From Petrolisthes cinctipes (taxonomy: Eukaryota > Arthropoda > Malacostraca > Decapoda > Porcellanidae): DNA of 64,000 nt. The position numbers and the translations under genes were made by a program. Every line of letters begins with the position of its first letter. Positions within the stretch are counted from its first letter, which is position 1. Positions 23,256-37,700 of the stretch are shown piece by piece. A model generated the notes under the pieces. That model was given only the letters and a program-made list of their open reading frames with translations, had not been told where the DNA came from and ran no database searches. The stretch covers positions 2,047,501 through 2,111,500 of the forward strand of contig JAWQEG010000167.1 of NCBI GenBank assembly GCA_033782935.1, given 5' to 3'.

Positions 23256-26200
23256 TTGAGCCTGAATTTGAGATATAAACGGGTACAAAAGATGCATGCA
23301 CATATCGACTTTTGGGCTCCTAAAAGATCGGTTTTCAGTATGTTTTGGGCCTGTATTTCGAAAATACTCTAACACGGGGTAGGCATGTACAGATCGCTTC
23401 TAGGACACAAAAATACCGAATTTTCTGGGGTTTTGAGCCTGAATTTGAGATATAAACGGGTACCGAAGGTGCATGCACATATCAACTTTGGACACTAAAA
23501 ATATCGATTTTTAGCATGTTTTGAATCTATATTTTGAAAACATTCTGACACTGAGTAGGCATGTACAGATCGCTTCTGAGAACCAAAAATATCGAATTTT
23601 CGGGTGTTTTGAGGTTGAATTTGGGATATAAACGGGTGCAGAAGATGCATACACATATTGATTTTGGGCACCTAAAATATCGATGTTTAGCATGTTTTCG
23701 GCCTGTATCTGAGTAGCCATGTACAGATCGCTTCTGGGACCCCAAAATATCGAATTTTCGGGTGTTTGGAGCCTGAAATTGAGATATAAACGGGTACAGA
23801 AGATGCATGCACATATAGAGTTTGGGCACCTAAAATATCGATTTTCAGCATGTTTTGGGCCAGTATTTTGAAAATACTCTAACACGGAGTAGGCATGTAC
23901 AGATCGCTTCTGGGACCCCAAAATATCGAATTTTAGGGTGTTTTTTGCCTAAAATTGATATATCGACTTTGGGCACTTAAAATATCGATTTTTAGCATGT
24001 TTTGGGCCTATATTTTGAAAATATTCTAGCACTGTCTAGGCATGTACAGATAGCTTCTGGGAACCCAAAATATCGAATCTTCGGGTGTTTGGAGCTGAAT
24101 TTTAGATATAAACGGGTACAGAAGATGCATGCACATATTGACTTTGGGCACCTAAAATATCGATTTTCAGCATGTTTTGGGAAAGTATTTCGAAAATACT
24201 CTAACACGGGGTAGGCATGTACAGATCGCTTCTGGGACCCCAAAATATCGAATTTTCGGGTGTTTTGGGCCTGAATTTGAAATATCGACTTTGGGCACCT
24301 AAAATATCGATTTTTAGCATGTTTTGATCCTGTATTTTGAAAATATTCTAGCACTGAGTAGGCATGTACAGATCGCTTCTGGGACCCAAAAATATCGAAT
24401 TTTCGGGTGTTTTGAGCCTGAATTTGAGATATAAAAGGGTACAGAAGATGCATGCACATATTGACTTTGCACACCTAAAATATCGATTTTCAGCATGTTT
24501 TGGGCCTGTATCTGAGTAGGCATGTACAGATCGCTACTGGGACCCCATATTATCGAGTTTTCGGGTGTTTGGAGCCTGCATTTGAGATATAAACGGGTAC
24601 TGAAGATGCATGCACAATTCGACTTTGGACACTTAAAATATCGATTTTTAGCATGTTTTGAGCCTACATTTTGAAAACATTCTAGCACTGAGTAGGCATG
24701 TACAGATCGCTTCTGGGACCCAAAAATTTCGAATTTTCGGGTGTTTTCAGGTTGAATTTGGGATATAAACGGGTGCAGAAGATGCTACACATATTGACTT
24801 TGGGCACCTAAAATATCGATTTTGAGCATGTTTTGGGCCTGCATCTGAGTAGGGATGTACAGATTGCTTCTAGGACCCAAAAATACCGAATTTTTGGGTG
24901 TTTTGGGCCTGAATTGAGATATCGACTTTGGGCACTTAAAATATCGATTTTTAGAATGTTTTAGGCATATATTTTGAAAATATTCTTGAACTGAGTAGGC
25001 ATGTACAAATCGCTTCTGGGACCCCAAAATATCGAATTTTCAAGTGTTTTGAGCCTGAATTTGAGATATAAACGGGTACAGAAGATGCATGCACATATTG
25101 ACTTTGGGCACCTAAAATATCGATTTTCAGGATGTTTTGGGCCTGTATTTCGAAAATACTCTAACACGGGGTAGGCATGTACAGATCGCTTCTGGGACCT
25201 CAAAATATCGAATTCTCGGGATTTTTGAGCCTCAATTTGAGATATAAACGGGTACAGAAGATGAACGCACATATCGACTTTTGGGCACCTAAAATATCGA
25301 TTTTGAGCATGTTTTAGGTCTGTATCTTGAAAACATTCTAACTAGGAGTAGGCATGTACAGATCGCTTCTAGGACCCAAAAATACCGAATTTTCTGGGGT
25401 TTTAAGCTTGAATTTGAGATATAAACGGGTACCGAAGGTGCATGCACATATCAACTTTGGACACTTAAAATATCGTTTTTTAGCATGTTTTAAGTCTATA
25501 TTTTGAAAACATTCTAGCACTGAGTAGGCATGTACAGATCGCTTCTGAGAACCAAAAATATCGAATTTTCGGGTATTTTGAGGTTGCATTTGGGATATAA
25601 ACGGGTGCAGAAGATGCATACACATATTGACTTTGGTCACCTAAAATATCGATTTTTAGCATGTTTTCGGCCTGTATCTGAGTAGCCATGTACAGATCGC
25701 TTCTGGGACCCCAAAATATCGAATTTTCGGGTGTTTGGAGCCTGAAATTGAGATATAAACGGGTACAGAAGATGCATGCACATATAGAGTTTGGGCACCT
25801 AAAATATCGATTTTCAGCATGTTTTGGGCCAGTATTTTGAAAATACTCTAACACGGAGTAGGCATGTACAGATCGTTTCTGGGAACCCAAAATATCGAAT
25901 TTTCGGGTGGGTTGAAGTTGAATTTGGGATATAAACGGGTGCAGAAGATGCATACACATATTGACTTTGGGCAACTAAAATATCGATTTTCAGCATGTAT
26001 TGGCCTGTATCTGAGTAGGCATGTACAAATCGCTTCTGGGACCCGAAAATATCGAATTTTTGTGTGTTTGGAGCATGAATTTGAGATATAAACGGGTACA
26101 GAAGATGCATGCACATATTAAGTTTTGGGCATCTACAAGATCGATTTTCAGTATGTTTTGGGCCTGTATCTTGAAAATACTCTAAACGGAGTAGGCATGT

Positions 26201-26701
26201 ACAGATCGCTTCTGGGACCCCAAAATATCAATTTTTCGGGTGTTTTAGGCCTGAATTTGAGATATCGACTTTGGGCACTTAAAATATCGATTTTTAGCAT
26301 GTTTTGGGCCTATATATTGAAAATATTCTAGCACTGAGTATGCATGTACAGCTCGCTTCTGGGACCCCAAAATATCGAATTTTCGGGTTTTTTGAGCCTG
26401 AATTTGAGATATAAACGGGTACAGAAGATGCATGCACATATTGACTTTGGGTACCTAAAATATCGATTTTCAGCATGTTTTGGGCCTGTATCTGAGTAGG
26501 CATGTACAGATAGCTTCTGGGACCCCAAAATATCGAGTTTTCGGGTGATTGGAGCCTGAATTTGAGATATAAACGGGTACAGAAGATGAATGCACATATC
26601 GACTTTTCGGCACCTAAAAGATAGATTTTCATTATGTTTTGGGCCTGTAATTTGAAAATACTCTAACAAGGAGTAGGCATGTACTGATCGCTTCTGGGAC
26701 C
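23256..26701 (+). repeat. Satellite spacer segment between the two 2.87-kb blocks
   Basis: These are mixed monomers. About 23,390-23,920 recurs at about 25,360-25,890 at offset 1,969, marked by GAATTTTCTGGGGTTTT, GGTACCGAAGGTGCATG and GCACATATAGAGTTTGGGC. Around 26,281-26,762 a 482-bp, three-monomer unit is repeated in tandem, marked by GAGTATGCATGTACAGCTCG. Confidence 0.75.
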
Positions 26702-29572
26702 ACAAAATATCGAATTTTCGTGTGTTTTGGGCATGAATTTGAGATATCGACTTTGGGAACTTAAAATATCGATTTTTAGCATGTTTTGGGCCTTTATATT
26801 GAAAATATTCTAGCACTGAGTATGCATGTACAGCTCGCTTCTGGGACCCCAAAATATCGAATTTTCGGGTTTTTTGAGCTTGAATTTGAGATATAAACGG
26901 GTACAGAAGATGCATTCACATCTTGACCTTGGGTACCTAAAATATCGATTTTCAGCATGTTTTGGGCCTGTATCTAAGTAGGCATGTACAGATCGTTTCT
27001 GGGACCCCAAAATATCGAGTTTTCGGGTGTTTGGAGCCTGAATTTGAGATATAAACGGGTACAGAAGATGAATGCACATATCGACTTTTCGGCACCTAAA
27101 AGATAGATTTTCATTATGTTTTGGGCCTGTAATTTGAAAATACTCTAACACGGAGTAGGCATGTACAGATCTCTTCTGGGACCCCAAAATATCGAATTTT
27201 CGGGTGTTTTGGGCATGAATTTGAGATATCGACTTTGGGCACCTAAAATTTCGATTTATAGCATGATTTGGGCATATATTTTGAAAATATTCTAGCACTG
27301 AGTAGGCATGTACAGATCGCTTCTGAGACCCCAAAATATCGAATTTTCGGGTATTTTAAACCTGAATTTGAGATATAAACGGGTACAGAACATGCATGCA
27401 CATACCGACTTTTGGGCACCTAAAATATCGATTTTCAGTATGTTTTGGGCCTGTATTTTGAAAATACTCTAACACGGAGTAGCCATGTACAGATCGCTTC
27501 TGGGATCCCAAAATATCGAATTTTCAGGTGTTTTGAGCCTGAATTTGAGATATAAACGATTACTGAAGATGCACGCACATATCAACTTTTGGGAACCTAA
27601 AATATCGATTTCGAGCATGTTTTGGATCTGTATCATGAAAACATTCTAACTAGGAGTAGGCATGTACAGATCGCTTCTAGGACCCAAAAATACCGAATTT
27701 TCGGGTGTTTGGAGCATGAATTTGAGATATAAACAGGTACAGAAGATCCATGCACATATTAACTTTGAGCACCTAAAATATCGATTTTCAGCATGTTTTG
27801 GGCCTGTATTTTGAAAATACTCTAACACGAAGTAGGCATGCACAGATCGCTTCTGGGACCCAAAAATATCGAATTTTCGGGTGTTATAAGCCTGAATTTG
27901 AGATATAAACGGGTACAGAAGATGCATGCACATATTGAATATAGCACCTAAAATATCGATTTTCAGCATGTTTTGGGACTGTATCTGAGTAGGCATGTAC
28001 AGATCGCTTCTTGGACCCCAAAATACAGAATTTTCGTTTGTGTGAAACCTGAATTTGAGATATAAACGGGTACAGAAGATGCCTGCACATATTGACTTTG
28101 GGCATCTAAAATATCGATTTTCAGCATGTTTTGGGCCTGTATCTGATTAGGCATGTACAGATCGCTTCTGGGACCCCAAAATATCGAATTTTCTGGTGTT
28201 TGGAGCCTGAATTTGAGATATAAACGGGTACAGAAGATGCATGCACATATTGACTTTGGGCAACTAAAATATCGATTTCAGCATATTTTGGGCCTGTATT
28301 TTGAAAATACTCTAACACGGAGTAGGCATGTACAGATTGCTTCTGGGACCCCAAAATATCGAATTTTCGGGTGTTTTGAGCCTGAATTTGAGATATAAAC
28401 GTGTACAGAAGATGCATGCACATATCGACTTTGGACACTTATAATATCGATTTTTAGCATGTTTTGAGCCTATATTTTGAAAATATTCTAGCACTGAGTA
28501 GGCATGTACAGTTTGCTTATGGGACCCTAAAATATCGAATTTTCAAGTGTTTTAAGGTTGAATTTGGGATATAAACGGGTGAATAAGATGCATACACATA
28601 TTGACTTTGGGCACCTAAAATATGGATTTTCAACATGTTTTAGGCCTGTATTTTGAAAATTCTCTAAAACGGAGTAGGCATATACAGATCGCTTCTGGGA
28701 CCCCAAAATATCGAATTTCTGGGTGTTTGGAGCCTGAATTTGAGATATAAACGGGTACAGAAGATGAATGCACATATCGACTTTTGGGCACATAAAAGAT
28801 CGATTTTCAGTATGTTTTGGGACTGTATTTTGAAAATACTCTAACACGGAGTAGCCATGTACAGATCGCTTCTGGGATCCCAAAATATCGAATTTTCAGG
28901 TGTTTTGAGCCTGAATTTGAGATATAAACGATTACTGAAGATGCATGCACATATCAACTTTTGGGAACATAAAATATTGATTTTGAGCATGTTTTGGATC
29001 TGTATCTTGAAAACATTCTAACTAGGAGTAGGCATGTACAGATCGCTTCTAGGACCCAAAAATGCCGAATTTTCGAGTGTTTGGCGCATGAATTTGAGAT
29101 ATAAACAAGTACAGAAGATGCATGCACATATTGACTTTGAGCACCTAAAATATCGATTTCCAGCATGTTTTGGGCCTGTATTTTCTAAATACTCTAACAC
29201 GAAGTAGGCATGCACAGATCGCTTCTGGGACCCAAAAATATCGAATTTTCGGGTGTTTGGAGCCTGAATTTGAGATATAAACGGGTACAGAAGATGCATG
29301 CACATATTGAATATAGCACCTAAAATATCGATTTTCAGCATGTTTTTGGCCTGTATCTGAGTAGGCATGTACAGATCGCTTCTTGGACCCCAAAATACCG
29401 AATTTTCGTGTGTTTGAAGCCTGAATTTGAGATATAAACGGATACAGAAGATGCCTGCACATATTGACTTTAGGCATCTAAAATATCGATTTTCAGCATG
29501 TTTTGGGCCTGTATCTGATTAGGCATGTACAGATCGCTTCTGGAACCCCAAAATATTGAATTTTCTGGGGTT
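26702..29572 (+). repeat. 2.87-kb block, second copy
   Basis: This is the partner of 20,385-23,255. Relative to 50,745-53,615 the offset is 24,043 over most of its length. The differences I noticed are scattered substitutions, for example TATCATGAAAAC at 27,63x against TATCTTGAAAAC elsewhere. Confidence 0.9.
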
Positions 29573-30058
29573 TGGAGCCTGAATTTGAGATATAAACAGG
29601 TACAGAAGATGCATGCACAAATCGACTTTTGGGCACCTAAGAGATCGATTTTCAGTATGTTTTGGGCCTGTATTTTGAAAACACTCTAACACGGAGTAGG
29701 CATGTACAGATCGCTTCTGGGACCCCAAAATATCGAATTTTCGGGTGTTTTGGGCTTGAAATTGAGATATGGACTTCTGGAACCGAAAATATCGATTTTA
29801 GCATGTTTTGGGCCTATATTTTGAAAATATTCTAGCACTGAGTAGGTACGTACAGATCGTTTCTGGGACCCCAAAATTACCGAATTTTCCGGTGTTTTGA
29901 GCCTGAATTTGAGATATAAACGGGTACAAAAGATGCATGCACATATCGACTTTGGACACTTAAAATATCGATTTTTAGCATGTTTTGAGCCTATATTTTG
30001 AAAACATTCTAGCACTGAGTAGGCATGTAAAGATTGCTTCTGGGACCGTAAAATTTTG
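29401..30058 (+). repeat. 658-bp local tandem unit, copy 1 (four monomers)
   Basis: This unit is repeated at 30,059-30,716 with an exact offset of 658. Diagnostics are TTTTCGTGTGTTTGAAGCC, GATATGGACTTCTGGAACCG, GTAGGTACGTACAGATCG and GGGACCGTAAAATTTTGAA. Confidence 0.9.
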
Positions 30059-30716
30059 AATTTTCGTGTGTTTGAAGCCTGAATTTGAGATATAAACGGG
30101 TACAGAAGATGCCTGCACATATTGACTTTAGGCATCTAAAATATCGATTTTCAGCATGTTTTGGGCCTGTATCTGATTAGGCATGTACAGATCGATTCTG
30201 GGACCCCAAAATATTGAATTTTCTGGGGTTTGGAGCCTGAATTTGAGATATAAACAGGTACAGAAGATGCATGCACAAATCGACTTTTGGGCACCTAAAA
30301 GATCGATTTTCAGTATGTTTTGGGCCTGTATTTTGAAAACACTCTAACACGGAGTAGGCATGTACAGATCGCTTCTGGGACCCCAAAATATCGAATTTTC
30401 GGGTGTTTTGGGCCTGAAATTGAGATATGGACTTCTGGAACCGAAAATATCGATTTTTAGCATGTTTTGGGCCTATATTTTGAAAATATTCAAGCACTGA
30501 GTAGGTACGTACAGATCGTTTCTGGGACCCCAAAATTACCGAATTTTCGGGTGTTTTGAGCCTGAATTTGAGATATAAACGGGTACAAAAGATGCATGCA
30601 CATTTTGACTTTGGACACTTAAAATATCGATTTTTAGCATGTTTTGAGCCTATATTTTGAAAACATTCTAGCACTGAGTAGGCATGTAAAGATTGCTTCT
30701 GGGACCGTAAAATTTT
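30059..30716 (+). repeat. 658-bp local tandem unit, copy 2
   Basis: This is the partner of 29,401-30,058. It begins within the monomer carrying ACCGTAAAATTTTGAA, where the preceding copy's end is fused to the start of the repeat. Confidence 0.9.
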
Positions 30717-33700
30717 GAATTTTCGGGTGTTTTGAGGTTGAATTTGGGATATAAATGGGTACTGAAGATGCATGCACATATCGACTTTTGGACTCCTAAA
30801 ATATCGATTTTGAGCTTGTTTTGGGTCTGTATCTTAAAAACATTCTAACTAGGAGTACGCATTTACAGTTCGCTTCTAGGACCCTAAAATACCGAATTTT
30901 TGGGTGTTTTGAGGCGGAATTTGAGATATAAACAGATACAGAAGATTCATGCAAATATCGACTTTGGACACTTAAAATATCGATTTTTAGCATGTTTTGA
31001 GCCTATATTTTGAAAACATTCTAGCACTGAGTAGGCATGTATAGATCGATTCTGGGACCTAAAAAAATATCTAATTTTCGGGTGTTTTGAGGTTGAATTT
31101 GGGATATAAACGGTTGCAGAAGATGAATACACATATTGACTTTGGGCACATAAAATATCGATTTTCAGCATGTTTTGGGCCTGTATTTTGAATATACTCT
31201 AACACGGAGTAAGCATGTACAGATCGCTTCTGGGACCTCAAAATATCGATTTTTCGGGTGTTTTGGGCCTGATTTTGAGATATCGACTTTGGGCACCTAA
31301 AATATCGATTTTTATCATGTTTTGGTCCTATATTTTGAAAATATTCTAGCACTAAGTTGGCATGTACAGATCGCTTTTGAGACCCCAAAATATCGGATTT
31401 TCGGGTGTTTTGAGCCTAAATTTGAGATATAAACGGGTACAGATGATGCATGCACATTTTGCCTTTGGGCACATAAAATATCGATTTTCAGCATGTTTTG
31501 GGCCTGTATCTGATTAGGCATGTACAGATCGCTTCTGGGACCCCAAAATATCGAGTTTTCTGGCCTGTATTTTAAAAATACTCAAACACGGAGTAAGCAT
31601 GTACAGATCGCTTAAGGGACCCCAAAATATCGAATTTTCCAGTGTTTTGAGCCTAAATTTGAGATATCGACTTTGGGCACCTAAAATATCGATTTTTAGC
31701 ATGTTTTGGGCCTATATTTTGAAAATATTCTAGCACTGAGTAGGCATGTACAGATGGCTTCTGGGACCCAAAAATATCGAATTTTCAGGTGTTTTGATGT
31801 TGAATTTGGGATATAAACGGGTGCAGAAGATGCATACCCATATTGACTTTGGGCACCTAAAATATCGATTTTCAGCATGTTTTGGGCCTGTATCTGAGTA
31901 GGCATGTACAGATCGCTTCTTAGACCCCAAAATATCGAATTTTCGGGTGTTTTGAGCCTGAATTTTAGATATATACTAGTAATGAAGATTCATGCACATA
32001 TCGACTTTTGGGCACCTAAAATATCGATTTTTAGCATGTTTTGGGTCTACATCTTGAAAACATTCTAACTAGGAGTAGGCATGTACAGATTGCTTTTCGG
32101 ACCAAAAAATACAGAATTTTCGGGTGTTTTGAGCCTAAATTTGAGATAAAAACGGATACAGAAGATGCATGCACATATCGACTTTTGGGCACCTAAAAGA
32201 TCGATTTTCATTATGTTTTGGACCTGTAATTTGAAAATACTCTAACACGGAGTAGGCATGTACAGATCGTTTCTGGGATCCCAAAATATCAAATTTTCGG
32301 GTGTTTTGGGCCTGAATTTGAGAGATCGACTTTGGGCACCTAAAATATCGATTTTTAGCATGTTTTGGTCCTGTATCTGAGTAGGTATGTACAGATCACT
32401 TCTGGGACCCCAAAATATCAAGTTTTCGAGTGTTTTGGGCCTGAATTTGAGTTATAAACGTATACTGAAGATGCAGGCACATATAAACTTTTGGGCACCT
32501 AAAATATCGATTTTGAGCGTATTTTAGGACGGTATCTTAAAAGCATTCTAACTAGCAGTAGGCAAGTACAGATCGCTTCTAGGACCCAGAAATACCGAAT
32601 TTTCAGGTGTTTTGAGCCTGAATTTGAGATATAAACGGGTTCAGAAGGTGCATGCACATATCGACTTTGGACACTTAAAATATCTATTTTTTGCATGTTT
32701 TGAACCTATATATTTAAAACATTCTAGCACTGAGTAGGCATGTACAGATCGCTTCTGGGAACAAAAATATCGAATTTTCGGGTGTTTTGAGGTTGAATTT
32801 GGGATATAAACGGGTGCAAAAGATGCATGCACATATCGACTTTTGGGCACTTAAAAGATCAATTTTCAGTATGTTTTGGGCCTGTATTTTGAAAATACTC
32901 TAACACGGAGTAGGCATGTACAAATCGTTTCTGGGACCCCAAAATATCGAATTTTCGGGTGTTTTGGGCCTGAATTTGAGATATCGACTCTGGGCACCTA
33001 AAATATCGATTTTTAGCATGTTTTGGGCCTACATTTTGAAAATAATCTAGCACTGAGTAGGCATGTACAGATGGCTTCTGGGACCCCAAAATATCGAATT
33101 CTCGGGTGTTTTGAGCCTGAATTTAAGATATAAACGGGTACAGAAGATTCATGCACATATTGACTTTGGGCACCTAAAATATCTATTTTCAGCATGTTTT
33201 GGGCCTATATCGGAGTAGGCATGTACAGATCGCTTCTGGGACCCCAAAATATCGAGTTTTTGGGTGTTTGGACCTGAATTTGAGGTATAAACGGGTGCAG
33301 AAGATGGATGCACATATCGACTTTTGGGCACTTAAAAGATCGATTTTCAGTATGTTTTGGGCCTGTATTTTGAAAATACTCTAACACGGAGTAGGCATGT
33401 ACAGATCGTTTCTGGGACCCCAAAATATCTAATTTTCGGGTGTTTTGGGCCTGAATTTGAGATATCGACTTTGGGCAACCAAAATATCAATTTTTAGCAT
33501 GTTTTGGGCCTATATTTTGAAAATATTCTAGCACTGAGTAGGCATTTACAGATCGCTTCTGAGACCCCAAAATATTGAATTCTCGGGTGTTTTGAGCCTG
33601 AATTTGAGATATAAACGGGTACAGAAGATACATGCACATATTGACTTTGGGCACCTAAAATATCGATTTTCAGCATGTTTTGGGCCTGTATCTGACTAGG

Positions 33701-33980
33701 CATGTACATATCGCTTCTGGGACCCCAAAATATCGAGTTTTCTGGTGTTTGGAGCCTGCATTTGAGATATAAACGGGTGCAGAAGATGCATACTCATATT
33801 GACTTTGGGAACCTAAAATATCGATTTTCAGCATGTTTGGGCCTGTATCTGAGTAGGCATGTACAGATCGCTTCTGGGACCCCAAAATATCGAATTTTCG
33901 TGTGTTTTGAGCCTGAATATGAGATATAAACGGGTACAGAAGATGCATGCACATACTGACTTTGGGCACCTAAAATATCG
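30620..33980 (+). repeat. 3.3-kb segment duplicated about 30 kb away, copy 1
   Basis: This segment is matched by 60,640-64,000 at offset 30,017-30,018. Diagnostics include GACTCCTAAAATATCG, GAGTACGCATTTACAGTTCG, TTTTGAGGCGGAATTTG, a 79-bp truncated monomer at 31,553 and GAGCGTATTTTAGGACGG. Relative to the other copy it lacks about 512 bp near 31,150 and carries about 511 bp extra at about 31,680-32,190. Confidence 0.9.
31553..31631 (+). repeat. Truncated monomer (79 bp)
   Basis: GAGTTTTC is joined directly to TGGCCTGTATTTTAAAAAT, fusing the early first half of the monomer to the middle of the second half with loss of about 98 bp. The identical junction recurs at 62,082, so it predates the 30-kb-scale duplication. 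Confidence 0.9.
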
Positions 33981-36062
33981 ATTTTCATCATGTTTTTGGC
34001 CTGTATTTTGAAAAAAACTCTAACACGGAGTATGCATGTACAGATCACTTCTGGGACCCCAAAATATCGAATTTTCGGGGGGTTTGAGCCTGAATTTGAG
34101 ATATAAACGGGTACTGAAGATGCATGCACATATCGACTTTTGGGCTCCTAAAATATCGATTTTTAGCATGTTTTGGGTCTGAATCTTGAAAACATTCTAA
34201 CTAGGAGTAGGCATGTACAGATCGCTTCTAGGACCCAAAAATACCGAATTTTCGGGTGTTTGGAGCATGAATTTGAGATATAAACAGGTACAGAAGATCC
34301 ATGCACATATTGACTTTGAGCACCTAAAATATCGATTTTCAGCATGTTTTGGGCCTGTATTTTGAAAATACTCTAACGCGAAGTAGGCATGCACAGATCG
34401 CTTCTGGGACCTAAAAATATCGAATTTTCGGGAGTTTTGAGCCTTAATTTGAGATATAAACGGGTACAGAAGAGGCATGCACATATTGAATATAGCACCT
34501 AAAATATCGATTTTCAGCATGTTTTGGGCCTGTATCTGAGTAGGCATGTATAGATCGCTTCTTGGACCCCAAAATACATAATTTTCGTGTGTGTGAAACC
34601 TGAATTTGAGATATAAACGGGTACAGAAGATGCCTGCACATATTGACTTTGGGCATCTAAAATATCGATTTTCAGCATGTTTTGGGCCTGTATCTGATTA
34701 GGCATGCACAGATCGCTTCTGTGACCCCAAAATATCGAATTTTCTGGTGTTTGGAGCCTGAATTTGATATATAAACGGGTACAGAAGATGCATGCACATA
34801 TTGACTTTGGGCACCTAAAATATCGATTTCAGCATATTTTGGGCCTGTATTTTGAAAATACTCTAACACGGAGTAGGCATGTACAGATGGCTTCTGGGAC
34901 CCGAAAATATCGAATTTTTGTGTGTTTGGAGCATGAATTTGAGATATAAACGGGTACAGAAGATGCATGCACATATTAACTTTTGGGCACCTACAAGATC
35001 GATTTTCAGTATGTTTTGGGCCTGTATTTTGAAAATACTCTAAACGGAGTAGGCATGTACAGATCGCTTCTGGGACCCCAAAATATCAATTTTTCGAGTG
35101 TTTTAGGCCTGAATTTGAGATATCGACTTTGGGCACTTAAAATATCGATTTTTAGTATGTTTTGGGCCTATATATAAAAAATATTCTAGCACTGAGTAGG
35201 CATCAAAAGATCGCTTCTGGGACTCCAAAATATCGAAATTTCGGGTGTTTTGAGCCTGAATTTGAGATATAAACGGGTACAGAAGATGCATGCACATATT
35301 GACTTTGGGCACCAAAAATATCGATTTTCAAGATGTTCTGGGCATGTATTTCGAAAATACTCTAACATGGAGTAGGCATGTACAGATCGCTTCTGGGACC
35401 CCAAAATATCGAATTTTTCGGGTGTTTTGGGCCTGAATTTGAGATATCGACTTTGGGCACCTAAAATACCGATTTTTAGCATGCTTTGGGTCTATATTTT
35501 GAAAATATTCTAGCACTGAGTAGGCATGTACAGATCGCTTCTGGGACCCCAAAATATCGAATTTTCGAGTTTTTTTAGCCTGAATTTGAGATATAAACGG
35601 GTACAGAAGATGCATGCACATATTGACTTTGGGTACCTAAAATATCGATTTTCAGCATGTTTTGGGCCTGTATCTGAGTAGGCATGTACAGATCGCTTCT
35701 GGGACCCCAAAATATCGAGTTTTCGGGTGTTTGGAGCCTGAATTTGAGATATAAACGGGTACAGAAGATGAATGCACATATCGACTTTTCGGCACCTAAA
35801 AGATAGATTTTCATTATGTTTTGGGCCTGTAATTTGAAAATACTTTAACAAGGAGTAGGCATGTACTGATCGCTTCTGGGACCCCAAAATATCAATTTTT
35901 CGGGTGTTTTAGGCCTGAATTTGAGATATCGACTTTGGGCACTTAAAATATCGATTTTTAGCATGTTTTGGGCCTATATATTGAAAATATTCTAGCACTG
36001 AGTATGCATGTACAGCTAGCTTCTGGGACCCCAAAATATCGAATTTTCGGGTTTTTTGAGCC

Positions 36063-37700
36063 TGTATTTGAGATATAAACGGGTTCAGAAGATGCATGCA
36101 CATATCAACTTTGGACACATAAAATAACGATTTTTAGCATGTTTTTAGCCTATATTTAGAAAACATTCTAGCACTGAGTAGGCATGTACAGATCGCTTCT
36201 GGGACCCAAAAATATCGAATTTTTGTGTGTTTGGAGCATGAATTTGAGATATAAACGGGTACAGAAGATGCATGCACATATCGACTTTGGGCACCTAAAA
36301 TATCGATTTTCAGCATGTTTGGGCCTGTATCTGAGTAGGCATGTACAAATCGCTTCTGGAACCCGAAAATATCGAATTTTTGTGTGTTTGGAGCATGAAT
36401 TTGAGATATAAACGGGTACAGAAGATGCATGCACATATCAACTTTTGAGCACCTACAAGATCGATTTTCAGTATGTTTTGGGCCTGTAATTTAAAAATAC
36501 TCTAAACGGAGTAGGCATGTACAGATCGCTTCTGGGACCCCAAAATATCAATTGTTCGGGTGTTTTAGGCCTGAATTTGAGATATCGACTTTGGGCACTT
36601 AAAATATCGATTTTTAGCATGTTTTGGGCCTATATATTGAAAATATTCTAGCACTGAGTATGCATGTACAGCTAGCTTCTGGGACCCCAAAATATCGAAT
36701 TTTCGGGTTTTTTGAGCCTGAATTTGAGATATAAACGGGTACAGAAGATGCATTCACATATTGACCTTGGGTACCTAAAATATCGATTTTCAGCATGTTT
36801 TGGGCCTGTAACTGAGTAGGCATGTACAGATCGTTTCTGGGACCCCAAAATATCGAGTTTTCGGGTGTTTGGAGCCTGAATTTGAGATATAAACGGGTAC
36901 AGAAGATGAATGCACATATCGACTTTTCGGCACCTAAAAGATATATTTTCATTATGTTTTGGGCCTGTAATTTGAAAATACTCTAACAAGGAGTAGGCAT
37001 GTACTGATCGCTTCTGGGACCCCAAAATATCGAATTTTCGTGTGTTTTGGGCATGAATTTGAGATATCGACTTTGGGCACCTAAAATTTCGATTTATAGC
37101 ATGATTTGGGCATATATTTTGAAAATATTCTAGCACTGAGTAGGCATCAAAAGATCGCTTCTGGGACTCCAAAATATCGAAATTTCGGGTGTTTTGAGCC
37201 TGAATTTGAGATATAAACGGGTACAGAAGATGCATGCACATATTGACTTTGGGCACCAAAAATATCGATTTTCAAGATGTTCTGGTCATGTATTTCGAAA
37301 ATACTCTAACATGGAGTAGGCATGTACAGATCGCTTCTAGGACCCCAAAATATCGAATTTTTCGGGTGTTTTGGGCCTGAATTTCAGATATCGACTTTGG
37401 GCACCTAAAATACCGATTTTTAGCATGCTTTGGGTCTATATTTTGAAAATATTCTAGCACTGAGTAGGCATGTACAGATTGCTTCTGGGACCCAAAATAT
37501 CGAATTTTCGGGGGTTTTGAGGTTGAATTTGAGATATAAGCGGGTTCTGAAGATGCATGCACATATCGACTTTTGGACACAAAAAATATCGATTTTGAGC
37601 ATATTTTCATCTGTATCTTGAAAACATACTAACTAGAAGTAGGCATTGTACAGATCGCTTCTAGGACCAAAAACTTACGAATTTTCGGGTGTTTTGAGCC
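36063..37700 (+). repeat. 1,638-bp nested higher-order unit, copy 1 (ten monomers)
   Basis: The unit starts at CCTGTATTTGAGATATAAAC. It recurs at 37,701 and, partially, at 39,338. Diagnostics are ACATAAAATAACGATTTTT, TTTTTAGCCTATATTTAG, TATCAATTGTTCGGG or its TTTTTC form, GCATCAAAAGATCGC and GAAGTAGGCATTGTACAG. Confidence 0.9.
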
